Shown in pieces: positions 1-9,600 of a DNA stretch of 64,000 nucleotides; within the stretch, counting starts at the first letter, position 1; each line of letters begins with the position of its first letter. The stretch is from positions 1 through 64,000 of the forward strand of contig CAWEOA010000007.1 of NCBI GenBank assembly GCA_963810615.1, read 5' to 3'. A program made the position numbers and the translations under genes. The notes under the pieces are model-generated. The model was not told the DNA's origin. It made no database searches and saw nothing but the letters and a program-made list of their open reading frames with translations. The DNA is from JARRQJ01 sp963810615. Its GTDB lineage: Bacteria; Pseudomonadota; Gammaproteobacteria; DRLM01.

Positions 1-5
1 CCGGC

Positions 6-203
6 GTGAACACGCTGACCGCCGACAACGTGGCCAACACCTGGACGATCAGCGGTGCGGACACTGGTACGGTCACGGGCATCGGCGGGACCTTCAGCCA
101 CATCGCCAACCTGACGGGCGGCAGCAACGACGACGCGTTTACGGTCGGTGCGAGCGGCAGCGTGAGCGGGTTGATCGACGGCGGTGCGCAAGTAGTGGAG
201 TGA
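6..203 (+). CDS. Giant repeat surface protein, segment 1 (partial, frame-broken)
   Basis: This is the left-most visible piece of the giant repetitive gene. It is open from the window edge and its true start lies outside the window. It encodes one 62-residue unit (NTLTADN, ANTWTISGAD and GGFSHIANLTGG-like blocks) and the start of the next. The frame ends at a TGA (201-203). The intact copy at about 1740 reads caagtagggagcgac, and here the sequence is caagtagtggagtgac, one base longer. The coding sequence continues without loss of homology in another frame from 204. I treat it as part of the same gene, not as a separate 65-residue protein. Confidence 0.5.
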   Translation: MNTLTADNVANTWTISGADTGTVTGIGGTFSHIANLTGGSNDDAFTVGASGSVSGLIDGGAQVVE

Positions 204-222
204 CACGCTGGATTACTCGGCG

Positions 223-1479
223 GTGACGGCGGCGGTGACGACGAAGATCGGCACGAACTTCACCAACATCGAGAGTGTGACGGGCGACGGGATCAACGAC
301 ACCCTGGTGGGCGCGGACGTGGCGAACACGTGGACGGTCAACGGTGCGAACGCCGGCACGGTGGGCACGGTCGCCTTCAGCGGCTTCAGCAACCTGACGG
401 GCGGCACCAACACCGACGGCTTCACGCTGTCAGGCGGCACATTGAGCGGTGCGCTCAACGGCGGTACGGGCACCAACACCTTGACCGGCGACAATGTTGC
501 GAATAGCTGGACGATCACCGGCGCGGACGCGGGTACGGTGACCGGCATCAGCGGCGGCTTCACCAATATCGCCAATCTCACCGGCGGCACCGGCACCGAC
601 AGCTTCACCCTCAATGGCGGGACCTTGAGCGGTGCGATCGACGGCGGCCTTACCGGTATCAACACCCTCATAGCAGATAATGTGGCGAACAGCTGGACGA
701 TCAGTGGCGCCGATGCCGGCACGGTGACGGGGGTCACGGGTGGTTTCACGAATATTAGTACCCTGGTAGGCGGCAACACGACAGACAGCTTTGCCTTTAC
801 GCCGGGCGGAGTCTTGAGTGGACCGCTGGATGGCGGGCTGGGCAGCGACACGCTGGACTTCTCGAGTTACGGGACGGCGGTGTCGGCGAGCCCGACAGGG
901 ACGGGCAGCGGTAATGTGTCGGGGACCCCGGATCCGATCACCTATGCGGCGGGGGATGATTACACGGGGATTGAAAGTCTGAATACCGGGGCGGGTGGTG
1001 GATTGGCCGGTCCTAACGGCCAGACCAATGTGTGGGACATCACGGGCGTCGATCAATTCACGCTGAACGGTACCACGTTCAGCGGTGTATCAACCGTATT
1101 AGGTGGTGACCAGATCGACACCTTCACGATCCAGGACGGCGGCCAGCTGACGGGTGCGACGGCGATCGACGGCGGCACAGGTGCGAACAGTATTATTTCG
1201 GTGGGTAACGCGACATGGACGCTGACGGGCGGAGATGCGGGGAGCATCACCACGACGGCGGGCGCGACGAGCTTCGTGAACATCCAGACGCTGACGGGCG
1301 GCGCGGGGAACGACAGCTTCGTGCTCAACGGCGGTACCCTGAGCGGTGCCATCAACGGTGGGCTGGGCGTAAACACCTTGACGGCGGATAACCTGGCCAA
1401 TACCTGGGTGATCAACGCGGCACGGACGGCGGCACGGTCACGGGCATCACGGGCGGCTTCACCAACATCGGTAATCTGA
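223..1479 (+). CDS. Giant repeat surface protein, segment 2 (frame-broken)
   Basis: This continues the giant repeat protein in the frame restored after the break near 193. It contains four 62-residue units with the pattern GGTxTDSFTLxGGTLSGAIDGG, then a long module starting at GGLGSDTLDFSSYG (about 838). That module runs through PNGQTNVWDITGVDQFTLNG, GGDQIDTFTI and GNATWTLTGGDAGSI. The frame is lost near 1418, where the intact copies read aatgcggcggacggc and this copy reads aacgcggcacggacggc, two bases longer. The last 20 or so residues of this frame (RTAARSRASRAASPT) are therefore out-of-frame readthrough. Position 223 is only the first possible start codon in the open frame; homology extends back to 204. 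Confidence 0.5.
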   Translation: MTAAVTTKIGTNFTNIESVTGDGINDTLVGADVANTWTVNGANAGTVGTVAFSGFSNLTGGTNTDGFTLSGGTLSGALNGGTGTNTLTGDNVANSWTITGADAGTVTGISGGFTNIANLTGGTGTDSFTLNGGTLSGAIDGGLTGINTLIADNVANSWTISGADAGTVTGVTGGFTNISTLVGGNTTDSFAFTPGGVLSGPLDGGLGSDTLDFSSYGTAVSASPTGTGSGNVSGTPDPITYAAGDDYTGIESLNTGAGGGLAGPNGQTNVWDITGVDQFTLNGTTFSGVSTVLGGDQIDTFTIQDGGQLTGATAIDGGTGANSIISVGNATWTLTGGDAGSITTTAGATSFVNIQTLTGGAGNDSFVLNGGTLSGAINGGLGVNTLTADNLANTWVINAARTAARSRASRAASPTSVI

Positions 1480-1556
1480 TCGGCGGCACCAATACCGACA
1501 GCTTCACGCTCAGCGGCGGTACACTCAGCGGCTCGATCGACGGTGGCCTGACCGGC

Positions 1557-2759
1557 GTGAACACGCTGACCGCCGACAACGTGGCCAACACCTGGACGAT
1601 CAGCGGTGCGGACACTGGTACGGTCACGGGCATCGGCGGGACCTTCAGCCACATCGCCAACCTGACGGGCGGCAGCAACGACGACGCGTTTACGGTCGGT
1701 GCGAGCGGCAGCGTGAGCGGGTTGATCGACGGCGGTGCGCAAGTAGGGAGCGACACGCTGGATTACTCGGCGGTGACGGCGGCGGTGACGACGAAGATCG
1801 GCACGAACTTCACCAACATCGAGAGTGTGACGGGCGACGGGATCAACGACACCCTGGTGGGCGCGGACGTGGCGAACACGTGGACGGTCAACGGTGCGAA
1901 CGCCGGCACGGTGGGCACGGTCGCCTTCAACGGCTTCAGCAACCTGACGGGCGGCACCAACACCGACGGCTTCACGCTGTCAGGCGGCACATTGAGCGGT
2001 GCGCTCAACGGCGGTACGGGCACCAACACCTTGACCGGCGACAATGTTGCGAATAGCTGGACGATCACCGGCGCGGACGCGGGTACGGTGACCGGCATCA
2101 GCGGCGGCTTCAGCAATATCGCCAATCTCACCGGCGGCACCGGCACCGACAGCTTCACCCTCAATGGCGGGACCTTGAGCGGTGCGATCGACGGCGGCCT
2201 TACCGGTATCAACACCCTCATAGCAGATAATGTGGCGAACAGCTGGACGATCAGTGGCGCCGATGCCGGCACGGTGACGGGGGTCACGGGTGGTTTCACG
2301 AATATTAGTACCCTGGTAGGCGGCAACACGACAGACAGCTTTGCCTTTACGCCGGGCGGAGTCTTGAGTGGACCGCTGGATGGCGGGCTGGGCAGCGACA
2401 CGCTGGACTTCTCGAGTTACGGGACGGCGGTGTCGGCGAGCCCGACAGGGACGGGCAGCGGTAATGTGTCGGGGACCCCGGATCCGATCACCTATGCGGC
2501 GGGGGATGATTACACGGGGATTGAAAGTCTGAATACCGGGGCGGGTGGTGGATTGGCCGGTCCTAACGGCCAGACCAATGTGTGGGACATCACGGGCGTC
2601 GATCAATTCACGCTGAACGGTACCACGTTCAGCGGTGTATCAACCGTATTAGGTGGTGACCAGATCGACACCTTCACGATCCAGGACGGCGGCCAGCTGA
2701 CGGGTGCGACGGCGATCGACGGCGGTACAGGCGCGAACAGTCTTATTTCGGTAGGGTAA
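1557..2759 (+). CDS. Giant repeat surface protein, segment 3 (frame-broken)
   Basis: This is the third piece of the giant gene. It is an almost exact second copy of the preceding 1.55 kb: the text at 1 recurs at 1552, and again at 3101. It carries a series of 62-residue RTX-like units and one long module (GGLGSDTLDF at about 2390). The frame ends at a TAA at 2757-2759 because tcggtgggtaacgcg of the intact copies is here tcggtagggtaatgcg, one base longer. The coding sequence resumes in the next frame immediately afterwards. Confidence 0.5.
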   Translation: MNTLTADNVANTWTISGADTGTVTGIGGTFSHIANLTGGSNDDAFTVGASGSVSGLIDGGAQVGSDTLDYSAVTAAVTTKIGTNFTNIESVTGDGINDTLVGADVANTWTVNGANAGTVGTVAFNGFSNLTGGTNTDGFTLSGGTLSGALNGGTGTNTLTGDNVANSWTITGADAGTVTGISGGFSNIANLTGGTGTDSFTLNGGTLSGAIDGGLTGINTLIADNVANSWTISGADAGTVTGVTGGFTNISTLVGGNTTDSFAFTPGGVLSGPLDGGLGSDTLDFSSYGTAVSASPTGTGSGNVSGTPDPITYAAGDDYTGIESLNTGAGGGLAGPNGQTNVWDITGVDQFTLNGTTFSGVSTVLGGDQIDTFTIQDGGQLTGATAIDGGTGANSLISVG

Positions 2760-2826
2760 TGCGACGTGGACGCTGACGGGCGGAGATGCGGGGAGCATCA
2801 CCACGACGGCGGGCGCGACGAGCTTC

Positions 2827-5052
2827 GTGAACATCCAGACGCTGACGGGCGGCGCGGGGAACGACAGCTTCGTGCTCAACGGCGGTACCCTGAGTGGTGC
2901 CATCAACGGTGGGCTGGGCGTAAACACCTTGACGGCGGATAACCTGGCCAATACCTGGGTGATCACCGGCACTGATGCCGGTACGGTCACGGGCATCACG
3001 GGCGGCTTCACCAACATCGGTAATCTGATCGGCGGCACCAATACCGACAGCTTCACGCTCAGCGGCGGTACGCTCAGCGGCTCGATCGACGGTGGCCTGA
3101 CCGGCGTGAACACGCTGACCGCCGACAACGTGGCCAACACCTGGACGATCAGCGGTGCGGACACTGGTACGGTCACGGGCATCGGCGGCGGCTTCAGCAA
3201 TATCGGTAACATCACCGGCGGCACAGGTACCGACAGTTTCACGCTAGTGGGCGGTACCTTGAGTGGTGTCATCGACGGCGGTTTTACCGGCGCCAACACG
3301 CTCACTGCGGACAATACCGCTAACACTTGGACGATCACCGCGGCGGACGCCGGTACGGTGACGGGTGTGAGTGGCGGCTTCACCAACATCGGTAATCTGA
3401 TTGGCGGCACCGGCACCGACAGCTTCACGCTCAATGGCGGCACCCTGAGCGGTGCGATCAACGGTGGTCTCACCGGCGTAAATACGCTAACCGCGGACAA
3501 CGTGGCGAACAGCTGGATAATCGGCGCGGCAGACGGGGGTACGGTCACGGGTATCAACGGCGGCTTTACGAATATCGCCAATCTGGTCGGCGGCAGTGCC
3601 AATGACAGTTTCATCTTAACTACTGGCACGCTGAGTGGCGCGATCGATGGCGGCTTAGGAACGAACAGTCTGACCGGGGCCGACGTGGCCAACACCTGGA
3701 CGATCAGCGGAACGGATACGGGCAGTGTCACCGGCGTGGGTGGCGGCTTCAGCAATATCAGTACGCTGATCGGTGGCGGTGGTGCGGACAATTTCAGCTT
3801 CACGGGTGCGGCAGTGCTGAATGGGCCGATAGACGGTGGTCTTGGTAACGACACATTGGATTTTTCGGGTTATGGCACGACGGTCTCGGCGAGTCCGACG
3901 GTGACGGGCAGCGGTAACGTGTCGGGGACGCCGGATCCGATTGCGTATGCGGCGGGCGACGATTACACCGGCATGGAGAACGTGCTCGCCACCGGTGGCT
4001 TGTCGGGTCCCAACGGCCAGACCAATGCATGGGACATCACGGGCGTCGATCAATTTACCTTGAACGGCACGACGTTCAGCGGCGTGACGGCGGTGCTGGG
4101 CGGAGATCAGATCGACACCTTCACGATCCAGGACGGCGGTCAGCTGACGGGGGCGACGGCGATCGACGGTGGTACGGGTGCGAACAGTATTATTTCGGTG
4201 GGTAACGCGACATGGACGCTGACGGGCGGAGATGCGGGGAGCATCGCGACGACGGCGGGCGCGACGAGCTTCGTGAACATCCAGACGCTGACGGGCGGCG
4301 CGGGGAACGACAGCTTCGTGCTCAACGGCGGTACCCTGAGCGGTGCCATCAACGGTGGGCTGGGCGTAAACACCTTGACGGCGGATAACCTGGCCAATAC
4401 CTGGGTGATCAATGCGGCGGACGGCGGCACGGTCACGGGCATCACGGGCGGCTTCAGCAACATCGGTAATCTGATCGGCGGCACCAATACCGACAGCTTC
4501 ACGCTCAGCGGCGGCACACTGAGTGGAGCGATCGACGGCGGCCTGACCGGCGTGAACACGCTGACCGCCGACAACGTGGCCAACACCTGGACGATCAGCG
4601 GTGCGGACACTGGTACGGTCACGGGCATCGGCGGGACCTTCAGCCACATCGCCAACCTGACGGGCGGCAGCAACGATGACGCGTTTACGGTCGGTGCGAG
4701 CGGCAGCGTGAGCGGGTTGATCGACGGCGGTGCGCAAGTAGGGAGCGACACGCTGGATTACTCGGCGGTGACGGCGGCGGTGACGACGAAGATCGGCACG
4801 AACTTCACCAACATCGAGAGTGTGACGGGCGACGGGATCAACGACACCCTGGTGGGCGCGGACGTGGCGAACACGTGGACGGTCAACGGTGCGAACGCCG
4901 GGACGGTGGGCACGGTCGCCTTCAACGGCTTCAGCAACCTGACGGGCGGCACCAACACCGACGGCTTCACCCGTCAGCGGCGGCACATTGAGCGGTGCGC
5001 TCAACGGCGGTACGGGCACCAACACCTTGACCGGCGACAATGTTGCGAATAG
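2827..5052 (+). CDS. Giant repeat surface protein, segment 4 (frame-broken)
   Basis: This is the fourth piece, open from about 2760, with 2827 being only the first available start codon. It contains seven or eight 62-residue units, among them variants ending SGTLSGSIDGG, VGGTLSGVIDGG and TTGTLSGAIDGG. A long module begins with GGLGNDTLDFSGYG near 3838, and a further block of units from 4380 duplicates 6290 onward. Real homology stops near 4970: ttcacgctgtcaggcggc of the sister copies is ttcacccgtcagcggcggc here, one base longer. The arginine-rich tail after that point is out-of-frame readthrough. Confidence 0.5.
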   Translation: MNIQTLTGGAGNDSFVLNGGTLSGAINGGLGVNTLTADNLANTWVITGTDAGTVTGITGGFTNIGNLIGGTNTDSFTLSGGTLSGSIDGGLTGVNTLTADNVANTWTISGADTGTVTGIGGGFSNIGNITGGTGTDSFTLVGGTLSGVIDGGFTGANTLTADNTANTWTITAADAGTVTGVSGGFTNIGNLIGGTGTDSFTLNGGTLSGAINGGLTGVNTLTADNVANSWIIGAADGGTVTGINGGFTNIANLVGGSANDSFILTTGTLSGAIDGGLGTNSLTGADVANTWTISGTDTGSVTGVGGGFSNISTLIGGGGADNFSFTGAAVLNGPIDGGLGNDTLDFSGYGTTVSASPTVTGSGNVSGTPDPIAYAAGDDYTGMENVLATGGLSGPNGQTNAWDITGVDQFTLNGTTFSGVTAVLGGDQIDTFTIQDGGQLTGATAIDGGTGANSIISVGNATWTLTGGDAGSIATTAGATSFVNIQTLTGGAGNDSFVLNGGTLSGAINGGLGVNTLTADNLANTWVINAADGGTVTGITGGFSNIGNLIGGTNTDSFTLSGGTLSGAIDGGLTGVNTLTADNVANTWTISGADTGTVTGIGGTFSHIANLTGGSNDDAFTVGASGSVSGLIDGGAQVGSDTLDYSAVTAAVTTKIGTNFTNIESVTGDGINDTLVGADVANTWTVNGANAGTVGTVAFNGFSNLTGGTNTDGFTRQRRHIERCAQRRYGHQHLDRRQCCE

Positions 5053-6685
5053 CTGGACGATCACCGGCGCGGACGCGGGTACGGTGACCGGCATCAGCGG
5101 CGGCTTCAGCAACATCGCCAATCTCACCGGCGGCACCGGCACCGACAGCTTCACCCTCAATGGCGGGACCTTGAGTGGTGCGATCGACGGCGGTCTTACC
5201 GGTGCGAATACTTTGACGGCTGATAATACCGCCAACACCTGGACCATCAGCGGCGCGGACGCCGGTACGGTCACCGGTATCACGGGCGGCTTTACCAACA
5301 TCGGTAACCTCACCGGCGGCACCGGCACCGACAGCTTCACGCTAGCAGGCGGTACCTTGAGCGGTGCGATCGACGGCGGTCTTACCGGTGCGAATACTTT
5401 GACGGCTGATAATACCGCCAACACCTGGACGATCACCGCAGCGGACGCCGGTACGGTGACAGGTGTGACCAGTGGCTTCACCAACATCGGTAATCTGATC
5501 GGCGGCACCGGCACCGACAGCTACACGCTCAGTGGCGGCACCTTGAGTGGAGCCATCGACGGTGGCGCCGGCACGAACAGTCTGACCGGCGACAATATCG
5601 CCAACACCTGGATGGTTAATGCGGCGGATGGTGGTACGGTCACCGGCATCACCGGTACCTTCACCAACATCGGTACGTTGATCGGCGGCAACAACGCCGA
5701 CAGCTTCACTTTTAATCCTGGTGGAATTTTGAGTGGACCGATTGACGGCGGGCTGGGCAGCGATACCTTGGATTTCTTAAGTTATGGCACGACGGTCTCG
5801 GCGAGTCCGACGGTGACGGGCAGCGGTAACGTGTCGGGGACGCCGGATCCGATCGCGTATGCGGCGGGCGACGATTACACCGGCATGGAGAACGTGCTCG
5901 CCACCGGTGGCTTGTCGGGTCCCAACGGCCAGACCAATGCATGGGACATCACGGGCATCGATCAATTTACGTTGAACGGCACGACGTTCAGCGGCGTGAC
6001 GGCGGTGCTGGGCGGAGATCAGATCGACACCTTCACGATCCAGGACGGCGGCCAGCTGACGGGTGCGACGGCGATCGACGGTGGTACGGGTGCGAACAGT
6101 ATTATTTCGGTGGGTAACGCGACATGGACGCTGACGGGCGGAGATGCGGGGAGCATCACCACGACGGCGGGCGCGACGAGCTTCGTGAACATCCAGACGC
6201 TGACGGGCGGCGCGGGGAACGACAGCTTCGTGCTCAACGGCGGTACCCTGAGCGGTGCCATCAACGGTGGGCTGGGCGTAAACACCTTGACGGCGGATAA
6301 CCTGGCCAATACCTGGGTGATCAATGCGGCGGACGGCGGCACGGTCACGGGCATCACGGGCGGCTTCAGCAACATCGGTAATCTGATCGGCGGCACCAAT
6401 ACCGACAGCTTCACGCTCAGCGGCGGCACACTGAGTGGAGCGATCGACGGCGGCCTGACCGGCGTGAACACGCTGACCGCCGACAACGTGGCCAACACCT
6501 GGACGATCAGCGGTGCGGACACTGGTACGGTCACGGGCATCGGCGGGACCTTCAGCCACATCGCCAACCTGACGGGCGGCAGTAATGATGACGCGTTCAC
6601 TATCGGTGCGAGCGGCAGCGTGAGCGGGTTGATCGACGGCGGTGCGCAAGTCAGTGGAGCGACACGCTGGATTACTCGGCGGTGA
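4988..6685 (+). CDS. Giant repeat surface protein, segment 5 (frame-broken)
   Basis: This is the fifth piece, continuing from about 4970 after the one-base insertion. It holds four or five 62-residue units, a long module starting at GGLGSDTLDFLSYG (about 5752), and then the units that repeat those of segments 1 and 3. It ends just after 6651, where caagtagggagcgac of the intact copies reads caagtcagtggagcgac, two bases longer. That is the same codon position as the break at 193. The real sequence then passes into the 5360-codon frame. Confidence 0.5.
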   Translation: MSGALNGGTGTNTLTGDNVANSWTITGADAGTVTGISGGFSNIANLTGGTGTDSFTLNGGTLSGAIDGGLTGANTLTADNTANTWTISGADAGTVTGITGGFTNIGNLTGGTGTDSFTLAGGTLSGAIDGGLTGANTLTADNTANTWTITAADAGTVTGVTSGFTNIGNLIGGTGTDSYTLSGGTLSGAIDGGAGTNSLTGDNIANTWMVNAADGGTVTGITGTFTNIGTLIGGNNADSFTFNPGGILSGPIDGGLGSDTLDFLSYGTTVSASPTVTGSGNVSGTPDPIAYAAGDDYTGMENVLATGGLSGPNGQTNAWDITGIDQFTLNGTTFSGVTAVLGGDQIDTFTIQDGGQLTGATAIDGGTGANSIISVGNATWTLTGGDAGSITTTAGATSFVNIQTLTGGAGNDSFVLNGGTLSGAINGGLGVNTLTADNLANTWVINAADGGTVTGITGGFSNIGNLIGGTNTDSFTLSGGTLSGAIDGGLTGVNTLTADNVANTWTISGADTGTVTGIGGTFSHIANLTGGSNDDAFTIGASGSVSGLIDGGAQVSGATRWITRR

Positions 6686-9600
6686 CGGCGGCGGTGACGA
6701 CGAAGATCGGCACGAACTTCACCAACATCGAGAGTGTGACGGGCGACGGGATCAACGACACCCTGGTGGGCGCGGACGTGGCGAACACGTGGACGGTCAA
6801 CGGTGCGAACGCCGGGACGGTGGGCACGGTCGCCTTCAGCGGCTTCAGCAACCTGACGGGCGGCACCAACACCGACAGCTTTACCCTGTCAGGTGGCACA
6901 TTGAGTGGTGCGCTCAACGGCGGTACGGGCACCAACACCTTGACCGGCGACAATGTTGCGAATAGCTGGACGATCACCGGCGCGGACGCGGGTACGGTGA
7001 CCGGCATCAGCGGCGGCTTCAGCAACATCGCCAATCTCACCGGCGGCACCGGCACCGACAGCTTCACCCTCAATGGCGGGACCTTGAGCGGTGCGATCGA
7101 CGGCGGTCTTACCGGTGCGAATACTTTGACGGCTGATAATACCGCCAACACCTGGACCATCAGCGGCGCGGACGCCGGTACGGTCACCGGCATCAGCGGC
7201 GGCTTCACCAATATCGCTAATCTCACCGGCGGCACCGGCACCGACAGCTTCACGCTAGCAGGCGGTACCTTGAGCGGTGCGATCGACGGCGGTCTTACCG
7301 GTGCGAATACTTTGACGGCTGATAATACCGCCAACACCTGGACGATCACCGCAGCGGACGCCGGTACGGTGACAGGTGTGACCAGTGGCTTCACCAACAT
7401 CGGTAATCTGATCGGCGGCACCGGCACCGACAGCTACACGCTCAGTGGCGGCACCTTGAGTGGAGCCATCGACGGCGGCGCCGGCACGAACAGTCTGACC
7501 GGCGACAATGTTGCTAACACCTGGGTGGTTAATGCGGCGGATGGTGGTACGGTCACCGGCATCACCGGTACCTTCACCAACATCGGTACGTTGATCGGCG
7601 GCAACAACGCCGACACCTTCACTTTTAATCCTGGTGGAATTTTGAGTGGACCGATTGACGGCGGGCTGGGCAGCGATACCTTGGATTTCTTAAGTTATGG
7701 CACGACGGTCTCGGCGAGTCCGACGGTGACGGGCAGCGGTAACGTGTCGGGGACGCCGGATCCGATCGCGTATGCGGCGGGCGACGATTACACCGGCATG
7801 GAGAACGTGCTCGCCACCGGTGGCTTGTCGGGTCCCAACGGCCAGACCAATGCATGGGACATCACGGGCATCGATCAATTCACGCTCAACGGCACGACGT
7901 ATAGTGGCATGACGGCGGTAGTGGGCGGCGACCAGATCGATACCTTCACGATTGAGAACGGTGGACAACTGACAGGTGCGACGGCGATCGACGGCGGGCC
8001 GGGTGCGAACAGTATTATTTCGGTGGGTAACGCGACGTGGACGCTGACGGGCGGGGACGCGGGCAGCATCGCCACGACAGCGGGTGCGACGAACTTCGTG
8101 AGCATCCAGACGCTGACGGGTGGGGCGGGGAACGACAGCTTCGTGCTCAACGGCGGTACCCTGAGCGGTGCCATCAACGGTGGGCTGGGCGTAAACACCT
8201 TGACGGCGGATAACCTGGCCAATACCTGGGTGATCAACGCGGCGGACGGCGGCACGGTCACGGGCATTACCGGCGGCTTCACCAACATCGGTAATCTCAT
8301 TGGCGGCAATGTTGGCGATACCTTTGTGCTGAACGACGGGGTGGTGACGAGCGGTTCTATCGATGGCGGTGCGGGCGCGAATACGCTGGATCTGTCGGCC
8401 TACACCACGCCGCGCAGCATATTATTGACGGCGTCGGGTGTGAATGGCTTCAGCGGCACGGAGGCCAGCATCGTCGGTGGTTTCGTGAACATCGGCGTGA
8501 TGACGTTGCCGGCGACTGTAGCTAACACCCTGCAGGCTCAGGACTTGGCCAACCTGTGGACCCTAAACGGCCCCGACAGCGGTACGCTGGATACAGGCGG
8601 CAATGTGCTGAGCTTCAGCGGTGTCAACAACCTGGTGGGTGGTAGCGCGGCGGATGGTTTCACACTGGCCGGCGGTATCGTGAGTGGTTCGATCAATGGC
8701 GGTTTAGGTAGCAACACACTGACGGGCGATAACCTAGCCAATACCTGGACGATCACCGGTGCTGATACGGGTACGGTGACCGGCGTGACCGGCGGCTTCA
8801 CCAACATCGGCAATCTTATCGGCGGCACTGGGACTGATAGCTTCACCTTGAGCGGCGGGACGCTGAGCGGTGCGATCAATGGCGGTCTCACTGGCGCCAA
8901 CACCCTCACCGCGGACAATGCCGCCAATATTTGGACGATCACCGGTGCGGATGCGGGTACGGTGACGGGCATCGCCGGCGGCTTCACCAACATTGGCAAT
9001 CTCACCGGCGGTACGGGCACTGACAGCTTCACTTTGAGCGGCGGGACGCTGAGCGGTGCGATCAATGGCGGTCTGACCGGCGCCAACACCCTCACCGCGG
9101 ACAATGCCGCCAATATTTGGACGATCACCGGTGCGGATGCGGGTACGGTGACGGGCATCGCCGGCGGCTTCACCAACATTGGCAATCTCACCGGCGGTAC
9201 GGGCACTGACAGCTTCACTTTGAGCGGCGGGACGCTGAGCGGTGCGATCAATGGCGGTCTGACCGGCGCCAACACCCTCACCGCGGACAATGCCGCCAAT
9301 ATTTGGACGATCACCGGTGCGGATGCGGGTACGGTGACGGGCATCGCCGGCGGCTTCACCAACATTGGCAATCTCACCGGCGGTACGGGCACTGACAGCT
9401 TCACGCTAGCAGGCGGTACCTTAAGCGGTGCGATCGACGGCGGTCTCACCGGTACGAATACCCTGATCGCGGACAATACGGCCAATACCTGGATGATCAG
9501 TGGTACGGATGCCGGTACGGTGACGGGAGTGGCGGGTGGTTTCACCAACCTCGGTATCCTGGTCGGCGGAAATACCACGGACAGCTTTACCTTCATGCCG

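Larger units (their letters stand above)
1..8170 (+). repeat. Superrepeats of about 1.55 and 1.91 kb within the giant gene
   Basis: The block starting ccggcgtgaacacgctgacc occurs at 1, 1552, 3101, 4547 and 6459. Positions 1-1551 and 1552-3100 are near-identical over their whole length (spacings 1551 and 1549, or 1548 after removing the inserted bases). The blocks at 4547-6458 and 6459 onward repeat with a spacing of 1912, or 1911 after removing one inserted base. Identity includes synonymous positions, so these are recent DNA duplications and not only protein-level repeats. Confidence 0.8.
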
